Source of the DNA: an uncultured Verrucomicrobiota bacterium
GTDB taxonomy: Bacteria; Verrucomicrobiota; Verrucomicrobiia; Opitutales; Seribacteraceae
Direction: 5' to 3'
Assembly: GCA_902569115.1 (NCBI GenBank)
Contig: CACFTI010000025.1
Span: 1-36,480, forward strand
DNA length: 36,480 bases
The notes under the pieces are model-generated. The model did not search any database and was not told the origin of the DNA. It saw nothing but the letters and a program-made list of their open reading frames with translations. The position numbers and the translations under genes are program-made. This document shows positions 15,601-24,300 of this stretch, piece after piece. Position 1 is the stretch's first letter, and the number at the start of each line of letters is the position of its first letter.

Positions 15601-17874
15601 CTACTCTTCCGCTTGCTTCACGAGCAAATGATTGCGGTAGGGCCGGACCACAAAAATCTTCAGCGCTGCTACAAATAGAATTCCGAAAAGCGTGGAGGTA
15701 TAAGCACCGATAAGAGCATCCTGTTTGACATCCAGTACAAGAAGCAAAATTAAAGAAAGCACTGTACCCCCAAGTCCGATGTATAGTCCCAAATCAAACA
15801 AATTCTCTTCGTTATCAAGCAAGTCTAATTTGAGGCCCGGTTTAAGTTCTTCGTTTTTCACTTGTGAAATACGAGAGAGACATATCATAAAAATAGCTAC
15901 CTGAATCAGAAGAAAAACTCCAGCAATGATAGCAGTGACTACGGTAAGATTTTGATCCGCCATAGACTCCTCATTGGCGTAGGCGAGCAGATTCGCAAGC
16001 GCAAAATCAAATCCTGCCACGGAAACTTGTCCACGTGGAGTTTGTAAAAGGTTTGGCTCCAAAACTAAAATCGATAGCAAACCCCATACAATTGAGACTG
16101 AAAGACGCCTAGTCCAACGCAAGAAGAAGTGACTATTGGCACGTAAATAACTAGGTCGGGGTAAAACATTATAAAGAAAAAGAAGTAGAAAGAAAAAACT
16201 GCTCACGATAAACGCAATCTTACAGAAAATTGCCAAATCTCGATAACCATGAGAGAGGTAAGTAAGAATAAATCCTCCAAAAACTGGAAAAACAGGAGCA
16301 ACCGCACTTTCCAAAAAACCATCCACATGAATCGGTTTATTCTGTTCAAGTAGATGCAGAAGGGCACCTTGTCCGTGAAACATCGCAGTGCGTAAATCTT
16401 GCAATGCGGCAACGGCTGCTTCTTTGTCCCCATCTTTTTTGTAGACAGGATAAGACTCGATGAAACGGTGGACTCGAGAAGGATCCCCGCTCAGTAATGT
16501 TGCCGCGTAGACTATCTTTAACTCACTTTCAAAGTCTTTTCGGATGATTTCTCCCTCCTGTTCTAACTTTCTTAACTCTTTTCGTGCTTCCACTCGTTCA
16601 GTAAGGGGAAGGAAATTTATTTCCCTGCGCAATTGCTTAATCTTACCTATTGATACCGAGACCGGACGATTTCTCATCCGAACCATAGCTGCCAAATCAA
16701 ATACCCCCTGTAGATCGGGACAGCTTTTTGTTAGCTCTGCCATTTGCATTAAGTTCATTTTTCGAGCAAGTTGATGGGCAGCCCAAAAGAAGGCTCTGAT
16801 TTTCTCTTTCGCCTCTAAGTTGCCCAGTAATGTCTGTTGGGCCAATTTTCCTATTTCAAAACTGGCTTCGTCGGAATAATATCCATTCTCCATCGACATA
16901 GCTGTACCAACCATCATCGGAACAAGGATGGGAAATGGTAGCCAGCGCCCATGACTTTCCAGCTTACCTTCCTCGTTCATAATCCCACCTATAATCACTG
17001 CATATGCACCAGTATTGGTTCTTCCAACTTTTAAAAGTCCCAGTCTCTCGGATAAATCCTTGAAATCAGCAGGTGGCATGGTTTGATTTCCTTCCAATTT
17101 CTTAACATCGGCACTGGTTTTATTTTTGGTGACCGAAAACCAAGTGGCACCCGATTGATAATTAGCCAGAGCTGCTCTGGCACTCGCCATACATTCATCG
17201 CGAATTTCGGCCTCTGATTTATTTGAGTCGATTTCCTGAGTATTTTGCAAACCGACTGACAGGATTACTTTTCGGTTCGGAAAAAAAGGAAACCCTTCCA
17301 GAGTTGCTAATTTGACTCCAGGAAACACAGATACCAAAGGCTCGGCAAGTAACTGGTTCCAAAAATTACCTGGACGCCCCTCCTTCGGAATTGCCTGCAA
17401 AAGTGCCCTGACATTGGTATTAGAACTTTCCTCTGACAATCGTTTTTGCAAATCTCCCTGAACCGTTGCTCTGTTATAAACAAAAAAGGCCTCATATCTC
17501 TTTCTTTGTTTGTTAAATTGATCTAGACCACCGAAATAACTTTCAAATGCCAAAAGATCAAAAATACTTCCGCCGCCCGATATTTCGAGCTTTGGAGTCA
17601 TTTTATCACGGATAGTATTTGCGTATTCTTCTCTACGGTCGACAGAGGTTAAGGGAAGAAGCATCTCAGCAGGTCCAAGATTGTTTTGACGCAATTGGCG
17701 GACCATCTCCTCATCTAAAGTTTTGGTACCATCACCAACATCTTCCAGCGAGGTCTCTGAAATAGCAGAGAAAAAAACTGGTGAACCAAACCCTAATATT
17801 CCAATTATTACGAAAAATGGCAGAGAAATAGCACTTCCCAACCTTCTTTGATTATCTGATTCTAGCTTTGCCAA
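15601..17874 (-). CDS. Large membrane protein with C-terminal TolQ/ExbB/MotA-like channel helices
   Basis: A 757-residue inner-membrane protein, first gene of the six-gene run. One helix lies at about 12-36 (ISLPFFVIIGILGFGSPVFF). A soluble domain of ~500 residues follows, with a Lys/Arg/Glu-rich helical section near 415-465. Helices then lie at about 548-570, 591-609, 643-669, 694-716 and 720-742. The last two match the core pattern of the TolQ/ExbB/MotA proton-channel family: GLYIGLGGTVLSLILLL (Thr704 in the GTV element) and ALIGAYTSTLFGILFVAAL (Thr728), positions where TolQ and ExbB keep channel-lining Thr. The product ends shortly after in a basic tail. The start is TTG at 17874; an in-frame stop lies just upstream and the first helix begins at residue 12, so a later start is unlikely. 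The large extra domain is unlike classical ExbB or MotA. Assignment is by motif and by pairing with the next gene. Confidence 0.58.
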   Translation of the reverse strand: MAKLESDNQRRLGSAISLPFFVIIGILGFGSPVFFSAISETSLEDVGDGTKTLDEEMVRQLRQNNLGPAEMLLPLTSVDRREEYANTIRDKMTPKLEISGGGSIFDLLAFESYFGGLDQFNKQRKRYEAFFVYNRATVQGDLQKRLSEESSNTNVRALLQAIPKEGRPGNFWNQLLAEPLVSVFPGVKLATLEGFPFFPNRKVILSVGLQNTQEIDSNKSEAEIRDECMASARAALANYQSGATWFSVTKNKTSADVKKLEGNQTMPPADFKDLSERLGLLKVGRTNTGAYAVIIGGIMNEEGKLESHGRWLPFPILVPMMVGTAMSMENGYYSDEASFEIGKLAQQTLLGNLEAKEKIRAFFWAAHQLARKMNLMQMAELTKSCPDLQGVFDLAAMVRMRNRPVSVSIGKIKQLRREINFLPLTERVEARKELRKLEQEGEIIRKDFESELKIVYAATLLSGDPSRVHRFIESYPVYKKDGDKEAAVAALQDLRTAMFHGQGALLHLLEQNKPIHVDGFLESAVAPVFPVFGGFILTYLSHGYRDLAIFCKIAFIVSSFFFLLLFLYNVLPRPSYLRANSHFFLRWTRRLSVSIVWGLLSILVLEPNLLQTPRGQVSVAGFDFALANLLAYANEESMADQNLTVVTAIIAGVFLLIQVAIFMICLSRISQVKNEELKPGLKLDLLDNEENLFDLGLYIGLGGTVLSLILLLVLDVKQDALIGAYTSTLFGILFVAALKIFVVRPYRNHLLVKQAEE

Positions 17875-17971
17875 GACAGGAGTTTATTTTCGTGCACTTG
17901 CATCTAAGAGGCAATTGCAATTTGTTCACAAAATGACATAATTTTACAATGCACATATCCTGCCACAGTTT

Positions 17972-17977
17972 TATAAT
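17972..17977 (+). promoter_or_regulatory. Candidate -10 element for def
   Basis: A perfect TATAAT ends 27 nt before the def start codon, allowing a leader of about 20 nt. No good -35 is found at 16-18 bp; TTACAA at 17944-17949 is too far away. The 130-bp divergent gap (17875-18004) must also carry the promoter of the six-gene minus-strand run, which I could not place with confidence. Confidence 0.35.
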
Positions 17978-18004
17978 TCCAAAACAGACTAAAATTTTCT
18001 ACCT

Positions 18005-18613
18005 ATGACCTTACGAATTACCCAATATGGAGAAAGCGTTCTTCATCAAAAAGGTGAAACTGTTCAATCTTTTGACAACGAACTCATACAGCTTTCCAAA
18101 GACATGCTCGAAGCCATGCATAAGGTGCAAGGAATAGGACTCGCGGCCCAGCAAGTCGGAAAAGCCCTGCGTTTCTGCGTCATGGATGTCCCTGATCATC
18201 CAGATTATCCCATGGCCTGCATTCTTGACGGGAAACCCCTATCGCCCTCTCTCATCATGCCTCTGTCCTTGGCCAATCCAGATGTGAGTGCCCTACCCTG
18301 CAACGAATACTACTACGAAGAAGGCTGTCTTTCCTTTCCGGAAATTCGGGGTGAAGTGGCCCGCCCCGAACGCATCCTTGTCTGTTATCAGGATCTCGAT
18401 GGAATTCAGCACGAATTAGAGTGTGACGGTCTACTTGCCCGGTGCATTCAACATGAGGCTGATCATCTCGATGGAATCCTCTTTATCGAAAGAATGGAAA
18501 AGGAAGTCTATGCGGAGATCAAGTCAGAAGTCAACGCCCTGAAAAAAGCGACATTGGACTGCCTCAGAAAAGGAAAACTACCCGAAGTTCCAATTCCGCA
18601 AACTGAGGAGTGA
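18005..18613 (+). CDS. def: Peptide deformylase
   Basis: This metalloenzyme removes the formyl group from the N-terminal Met of nascent proteins. All three family motifs are intact. Motif 1 is GIGLAAQQ (43-50). Motif 2 is EGCLS (106-110), with metal ligand C108. Motif 3 is QHEADH, with ligands H150 and H154 and catalytic E151. The 202-residue length is slightly above the usual ~170 because of an insertion between motifs 1 and 2 (DGKPLSPSLIMPLSLA region) and a C-terminal helix. The stop codon overlaps the GTG start of the Fur-family gene (GTGA), so the two are translationally coupled. fmt is not next to it here. Confidence 0.97.
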   Translation: MTLRITQYGESVLHQKGETVQSFDNELIQLSKDMLEAMHKVQGIGLAAQQVGKALRFCVMDVPDHPDYPMACILDGKPLSPSLIMPLSLANPDVSALPCNEYYYEEGCLSFPEIRGEVARPERILVCYQDLDGIQHELECDGLLARCIQHEADHLDGILFIERMEKEVYAEIKSEVNALKKATLDCLRKGKLPEVPIPQTEE

Positions 18614-18981
18614 AGAGAAATACCAAACAGGGAGAAGTTATCTTATCGGCGATTAAATCTGCCGACCGACCTCTGACTCCATTGGAAATTCATGAACTGG
18701 CCTCCCAAAAAATCCCACGACTTGGCATCGCTACTACATATCGTCATCTGAAAACACTCAGTGAAAGTGATCAGGTGGTGGGAGTGGATTATCCAGGGCA
18801 GCCACCACGGTATGAATGGGCGGACGGGCAGGATAAGGTCCACTTTGCCTGCCGAGCCTGCGACAAATTATTTGCCCTTGAGGATACCACCGAAGATGCC
18901 CCCCCAGCCAAAGTACCCAAAGGTTTTAAGGTTCAGGGCTTCGAAGTCATGCTCTACGGGATTTGCCCGGAGTGTGGCTAA
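18610..18981 (+). CDS. Fur-family metal-responsive transcriptional regulator
   Basis: A 123-residue DNA-binding repressor-type protein. The winged helix covers about 8-60, with the family's recognition helix GIATTYRHLKTLSE. A dimerisation part follows with two structural zinc pairs, C81-x-x-C84 (FACRACDK) and C119-x-x-C122 (GICPECG). The His-rich HHHDH-type signature before the first CxxC is reduced to a single His (DKVHFAC), and the protein is shorter than typical Fur (~140-150), so the regulatory metal cannot be read. The GTG start at 18610 overlaps the def stop, which fixes the frame and start. It converges with the TonB receptor gene, whose start region carries a Fur-box-like palindrome, making that gene a plausible target. 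Fur, Zur and PerR subtypes cannot be separated from this sequence. Confidence 0.85.
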   Translation: MKRNTKQGEVILSAIKSADRPLTPLEIHELASQKIPRLGIATTYRHLKTLSESDQVVGVDYPGQPPRYEWADGQDKVHFACRACDKLFALEDTTEDAPPAKVPKGFKVQGFEVMLYGICPECG

Positions 18982-18992
18982 TGTAATCAAAA

Positions 18993-20801
18993 TTAAAAAG
19001 AAAAACCCAACCCGGCATACACTGCACGCCCAAGTGCAGGATATCCATCCACTTCCTCGTAATCCTCATTCATCAGATTTTCTACTCTGCCAAACAAATT
19101 GATCCCCTCGGAAATTTGATAGTCTCCAAATAATCTAAGAATTGCAAAATCATCTCCCTCTATGGTCGAGAAAGTTCCTCCGTCAATATCCATCACATCT
19201 TGAACAAACTTCAGTCCCAAACCCAAGGTACTTATATCATTTGCATGCTGGATAACAAAATTGCCCAAGATTCTTGGACGGCGTAATAACCTTTGGTGAG
19301 TATTCGAGTTGACTGCATCCAAGTAGGAAAACGAAAAACGGGATGAATAGTTCCCCTGAAATGCTTCAATGGAAGACTCAACGCCCTTGGTCCGGGCAGT
19401 GCCCACATTGGCGGTGCTTAATCCACTCCATTCAATAAGATTAGTATATTTAGTGTCAAAGTATGAGACTCTTAAGTTAATAAATTTATTTGGAGATGCT
19501 GTCACACCCACTTCCCAAGTTTCCGCTTCCTCTGGTTTTAAATTTGAGTTCCCCCACATACCATAGAGATCGTTTGCCTGAGGAGGGGAGAAACTTGTGG
19601 AATATCTTGAAACCAAAATAAAATCTTCCAATAAATTTTTCTCCATCAACGCAGACCAGGTAGAGGCTGTCCCATAATCAGAAAAATTATCCTGACGGAT
19701 GCCTAAAGTTACCGAAAAATCTTCGCTGGGAGAAAAAGTCGACAAAGCAAAAGCACCTTCCGAGTCAGTTTTTTTATCAATATCCACAAGGTTGGAAGAG
19801 TTTTCCTTCTTATAAAAGGAATCTTTCTCGAACAGTCCGCCGATAGTTAGTTCAACACTTTCCGAGAACGCTCCGTTAATCTGGAAATCTAATGAATTTG
19901 TATCAGCTTGATAGGTCGTGTCTGAAAAGCTGTCTTTCCCCATTAAGTTATCTTCTGAAAAAGAATAAAATGTTTTTATCTCCCAATCTCCAAGGTTAAG
20001 ATTAATTCCTGGGGATACAAGAAATCCTTCAATCTCCTGATACTGACCCTCGATTGGGAAAAAGGCACTTTTACTGTTCCCGGGATAATTGATATCACTC
20101 CTAGTTCCCAATCCTAGTAAATCAATCTTTAGGTTTTCCGAAACTTGGCGGGATAAATGAAAAGTACCAGACTTGTTATCAAAATGAGAGTATGGTAGCT
20201 CGTTGTCAGTCGAATTCAAAGATGTGCCTATCCTCCCCGCCCATCCAGATTGATCAAACCCATAATGTATTCGATTAAAAAAAGTATTATTCGCCCCCCC
20301 CTCAATTAACCATTTCAACTGCTCTTCCCCGGGTTGACTGCGTAACATAACTGCCCCCCCGATTCCTTCAGCTCCGTACTGTACAGAAGAGGAACCACGC
20401 AAAACCTCTAGACTGGACACGCCAGTTAAAGAAAGTTGACCTAAGTTGTAAGTACCCGAAAAACCACCGTTTAATTTTCTTCCCTCATAAAGAAAAGTTA
20501 CATGATCGCTCTGAGATCCTCGACTGAAGAGTGATGTCTGAGATCCCATTTGACCGGTTCTTGCAACCGCCATTCCAGGGACGGAACGTAATGCATCCGC
20601 CAAATTATAAATCTGTCTTTGATCGAGATCATTGCCCGAGGTTCTGGTTACCCATGGAGAGGTTTCACTGAGCGGTTGAGGAATACGAGTCTCGACCACA
20701 ACCATTGGCTCGAGATTTTGATCTTCTGCAAAGGTTAATCCAGAAGCAGTCATACTGAGAATACATGAAAGATAAAACTCGGAAGACATATAAAAAGGCA
20801 T
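18993..20801 (-). CDS. BtuB-like TonB-dependent outer-membrane receptor
   Basis: A 602-residue receptor, close to the length of BtuB. After the signal peptide (about MSSEFYLSCILSMTASGLTFA) comes a TonB-box-like EPMVVVETR. The plug has DALRSVPGMAV, FSRGSQSDHVTFLYEGRKLN and GVSSLEVLRGSSSVQYGAEGIGGAV, the hallmark plug elements. A 22-strand-type barrel follows, ending NLMNEDYEEVDGYPALGRAVYAGLGFSF-like with a terminal Phe; the 'DYEEVDGYPALGR' close is like BtuB and siderophore receptors. The substrate is unknown: it could be cobalamin, a siderophore or a metal chelate. No cobalamin riboswitch fits in the short upstream region; a Fur-type palindrome lies there instead, pointing to metal control. 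The start at 20801 gives MPFYMSSEF; the Met at residue 5 (20789) would be better spaced from the operator. Confidence 0.87.
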   Translation of the reverse strand: MPFYMSSEFYLSCILSMTASGLTFAEDQNLEPMVVVETRIPQPLSETSPWVTRTSGNDLDQRQIYNLADALRSVPGMAVARTGQMGSQTSLFSRGSQSDHVTFLYEGRKLNGGFSGTYNLGQLSLTGVSSLEVLRGSSSVQYGAEGIGGAVMLRSQPGEEQLKWLIEGGANNTFFNRIHYGFDQSGWAGRIGTSLNSTDNELPYSHFDNKSGTFHLSRQVSENLKIDLLGLGTRSDINYPGNSKSAFFPIEGQYQEIEGFLVSPGINLNLGDWEIKTFYSFSEDNLMGKDSFSDTTYQADTNSLDFQINGAFSESVELTIGGLFEKDSFYKKENSSNLVDIDKKTDSEGAFALSTFSPSEDFSVTLGIRQDNFSDYGTASTWSALMEKNLLEDFILVSRYSTSFSPPQANDLYGMWGNSNLKPEEAETWEVGVTASPNKFINLRVSYFDTKYTNLIEWSGLSTANVGTARTKGVESSIEAFQGNYSSRFSFSYLDAVNSNTHQRLLRRPRILGNFVIQHANDISTLGLGLKFVQDVMDIDGGTFSTIEGDDFAILRLFGDYQISEGINLFGRVENLMNEDYEEVDGYPALGRAVYAGLGFSF

Positions 20802-20808
20802 ACTAACT

Positions 20809-20828
20809 ATTGATAATCAATTATCAAT
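20809..20828. promoter_or_regulatory. Fur-family operator-like palindrome at the TonB receptor start
   Basis: ATTGATAATCAATTATCAAT has perfect 8-base arms around a 4-base centre and contains TGATAAT-2-ATTATCA, very close to the classical 7-1-7 Fur box. It ends 8 nt upstream of the first ATG of the receptor gene, so binding would cover the transcription or translation start. A -35-like TTGATG lies farther upstream on the minus strand (around 20863-20868). A Fur-family gene sits at the other end of the receptor gene. Confidence 0.6.
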
Positions 20829-20917
20829 AAATAGCAATACCAAAACCATCAAGTTTTCTGGTAAATGAAACTGACTATTGCCGTTAATTAGAAACGACCT
20901 TAAGAGAATGATAGAAG

Positions 20918-21043
20918 TTAAAGACCAACAATCCCAAGAACAACAATCGTCAACAATGATATCATGATGCCAAGAACCACAGATAAAAGCTTTTCCGTGA
21001 GACTCGCATCTTTCATTGAATCTAAGTTTCTACATTTTAACAT
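20918..21043 (-). CDS. Small single-span membrane peptide, 41 residues
   Basis: A short open frame, ATG at 21043 to TAA at 20918, encodes a polar head (MLKCRNLDSMKDASLTEK) and a C-terminal hydrophobic helix (LLSVVLGIMISLLTIVVLGI). It is preceded by GGAGGGAAAT-ATG, the strongest Shine-Dalgarno in the window. Helix and ribosome binding site together support a real gene. I do not recognise a family. It lies alone on the minus strand, between the oxoprolinase gene and the TonB receptor gene, 116 nt before the latter, and could share its transcript. A role beside the receptor is conjecture. Confidence 0.55.
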   Translation of the reverse strand: MLKCRNLDSMKDASLTEKLLSVVLGIMISLLTIVVLGIVGL

Positions 21044-21397
21044 ATTTCCCTCCAAATTAAGTTTGATGAAAATATGCTTACACCGTGCCAATCCCGATTG
21101 ATCTCGAAAAAAGTCAGAAAATGGTAAAAATTTTCCAAAAGGTTGATCTAGATATATTTATCTAAGAAAAAAACTTCATAAATGTCATGAAAATCATTCA
21201 AATTCCGCTAAAACAAAGTGTATCGTGTCTAATTTGTAACCACTTAAACAAATTCAATCCAAGACTTGATTGATTGGATAACCCTTACCTTCCATTTTAA
21301 ATGATTTTAATTATTCCTGCAGGAATTTATTGATGCATTTCTAGTTAATTTACCTCGCTTTTCATCAAGAACCTGAGGTTCGGCTCATCAAACTGGG
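21044..21397. other. AT-rich intergenic stretch without a recognised gene
   Basis: These 354 bp hold the ribosome binding site and presumably the promoter of the 41-residue peptide gene, plus the downstream end of the oxoprolinase operon. A perfect 14-bp palindrome ATTCCTGCAGGAAT lies at 21313-21326, and a short hairpin GAACC-TGA-GGTTC lies near 21369-21381. Neither is followed by a convincing T-run, so I do not call a terminator. No tRNA or structured RNA was recognised. Confidence 0.5.
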
Positions 21398-24300
21398 TCA
21401 GGTTAAAAGTTCAGCTTCACCGGCTCCCCCACCCCCGGGTGTTCGAATGACAAGGCGATCTCCCGGATATACTCTTACCTGTACAAGCGAATCCATCGCT
21501 TCCTCGGCACCATCCATACGAATGAGAACCTGCTCCCCGCACATTCCGGACTCCCCACCAGAAATCCCACAGGGAGCCTCCACTCTACTTTGTGTAAGTA
21601 AAGAAAGTTGGGTCTCCTCTTCAAAGAGGTATTCCCTTTCAATCCCATCCCCACCCGACCAGGTTCCCTCGCCTCCCGATCCCATCCGTCGGCGAAAGGC
21701 AACCAAACGAACCGGGAAACGGTTCTCCAGTATTTCGGGATCGGTGATGGCAGTGTTCGTCATATGTACCTGCACGGCGGAGGTACCCTCCTGCCCAATC
21801 CTCGCTCCGGAGCCTCCACCCAGGGTCTCATAATGGCTGAATTTATTATTACCAAAGATAACATTATTCATGGTTCCCTGCGAACAGGCAACTTCCTGAA
21901 AAACGGTGCTTAGGATAAGGTCAACCAAGCGTTGACTTATCTCCACATTGCCCCCGGCCACCCCGGGAGATTGAGAAGCATCCGAAGAAAAGGCTGGTTT
22001 GAGCAGACTGCCAGTTGGCAAAATGAGGCTGACTGGTTCGAGCAATCCCTCATTGAGCGGAAGGTTTGAGCCAATCAATACCCGCAAACAATAACAAACG
22101 GCACTGTGAACGATAGCCTCGGCGGCATTGAGATTATCATCACGGGCCGGGGCGGTTCCGGTGAAATCAAAAATGGCGGAACCTTCTTGTATGCTTACCT
22201 GAAGCTCGATCCGATCCCCATCGTCCAAAGACTGGGTACCGGAAAGAACGGAGTCTCCAAACCCTTCGAGAAAATGCCGGCAACTCAGACTTGATTCTTC
22301 CCGCAGGGCGTTCATCTGTTGGGTTATTTCATTCTCACCGTACTCGGCAATTAATTGCTCCATAGTATCAATCCCATAGCGAAGCGAGGCAACCTGAGCG
22401 GATAGATCTGCCAAATTTTCGGAAACCTGACGGGAAGGATATTCTGCCCGCTGTAATACCTTTTCAATCTGATCCATGCGGGATTCTCCCTTTTCGAACA
22501 AATATTGCGGAGATAGTACCACTCCTTCCTGCTCGAGGGTGGCTGAACCCGCGGGCATGGAACCGGGACTGACTCCCCCGATCTCTGCATGATGGGCCCG
22601 GTTGGCCAGAAAGCAGACCGGCTTCTTACTCTCGCCAAAAACGGGAGCAAGCACCGAAACATCCGGGAGGTGGGAACCTCCAAATGCAGGATGATTCGCC
22701 ACCAGAATATCACCCCTGGAAAGGTGCGGAAATTCCTGCATCAGGCTACGGGTGAATACACCCATCGCTCCCAAATGAACCGGAATATGAGGAGCATTGG
22801 CCACCAGATACCCTTTTCCGTCGAGCAAGGCACAGGAAAAGTCGAGGCGTTCACGGACATTGGTGGAAAGGGCGGTGCGTTCAAGCTGGGCACCCATTTC
22901 TTCGGCCAGGCAGAGAAACCGGCTGGAGAATAATTCGCGGCGTGCAGCTGCGGGCATTTCATTTTGCGTCCCTTGGCATTCTTGGTTTCTTTCCAACAGC
23001 AGACTCCCCTGCGATCCTGAATGGACCGTCCAGCCCTCGGCGACCCATAAGGTGCTGAATGCATCCGCAACAAGGAGAGGACCCGCATAAATCTGACCAG
23101 GTGTTATTTCAGACCGGTCCATCCCACATTCTCCGCATCTATCGGTTACTTGTCCGTGGGATACAAATGTCTCCTCCTTCTCAGTTGTCGCAGGCGATGC
23201 AATCCGAATACGCAGAGAATGAAGTTCGATTTTGGCATGGGATGGAAAATATCCGAATACCTGTTCGAATTTCTGCTGATAGAGGGATACGATGCTTTCC
23301 GGTTCCCGGTAAATAACCTCTAGAGAAGAGTCCTGTCCGACCAATCGGATGAAGGCCCGTTTTTCGATAACTTCTCCCTGCTCGCCCATTTCCAAAAGTT
23401 CAGCTTTGCCCCGTGCAATCATTTCCTGCTCCATCTCCCTGATTTTTTCAGGAACGATCGGGCTCAGAACCGGTTGATCAATCAGTCTTTCAACCCGGGC
23501 ACAGGAGAGACCATAAGCACTGAGCAATCCAGAATCTGCCGGTAAAAGCACCCGATCCATCCCCAGAAGCTCCGCGACCCCACAGGCATGCTGCCCTCCG
23601 GCTCCCCCAAAAGCAACCAGGGCATGAGTAGCGGGATCATATCCTTCCTCGATCGAAATTTTTCGGATCGCATTCGCCATTGCATCATTGGCCACCGCTA
23701 AAAAGCCGTGTAATAAATCTTCCGCATTCTTCCCAGATGAAGAGATCATCTCATCGAGTCTTTCACGGGATGCCTCCGGAAACACCGGGGTGGAAAAATC
23801 ATCCAGAGATAGACGACCGAGCAACAGGTTCACATCAGTCAGGCAAAGCGGACCTCCAAAACCATAGCATGCCGGACCGGGATGTGCCCCGGAACTTTGC
23901 GGGCCCACCCGCAATAATCCATTTTCCACTCGGCAGATCGATCCACCTCCGGCAGCCACGGTTTCAATCTTCAGCGAGGTGCTGGCAATCCTGGCATCTC
24001 CCACCTGATGGGGAGATTGGTATCCATAATGTCCTGAATATCTCGAAACATCGGTGCTCGTTCCTCCCATATCGAGATTGATAAAATCCTGAAAGCCAGC
24101 CGATTTTGCAATCGATCCGGCCCCGACCACTCCGGCGGCGGGTCCGCTAAGCAGGCTGTCGATCGCCCGGTATTTGCTCCTTTTTTGCAAACCACCGGCA
24201 CTGCTCATTACGCGGAGAGAATCGGACTGGCCGAGGGCATCCTGTACCTGATCCAGGTAATGATCGAGCACATCGGAAAGATAAGCCTCGACCACCCCGG

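Noticed and set aside
13896-17874. Zorya-type anti-phage system
   Set aside because: The motor-like pair is reminiscent of ZorAB, but no ZorC, ZorD helicase or ZorE nuclease gene is adjacent; the neighbours are envelope genes.
18993-20900. Cobalamin riboswitch upstream of the BtuB-like receptor
   Set aside because: No B12-box-like sequence is seen and the space between the receptor start and the small peptide gene is only 116 nt, mostly AT-rich.
21313-21326. 14-bp palindrome as terminator or regulator site for the oxoprolinase operon
   Set aside because: Perfect but short and built around a PstI-like CTGCAG centre; no T-run and no link to a known regulator.
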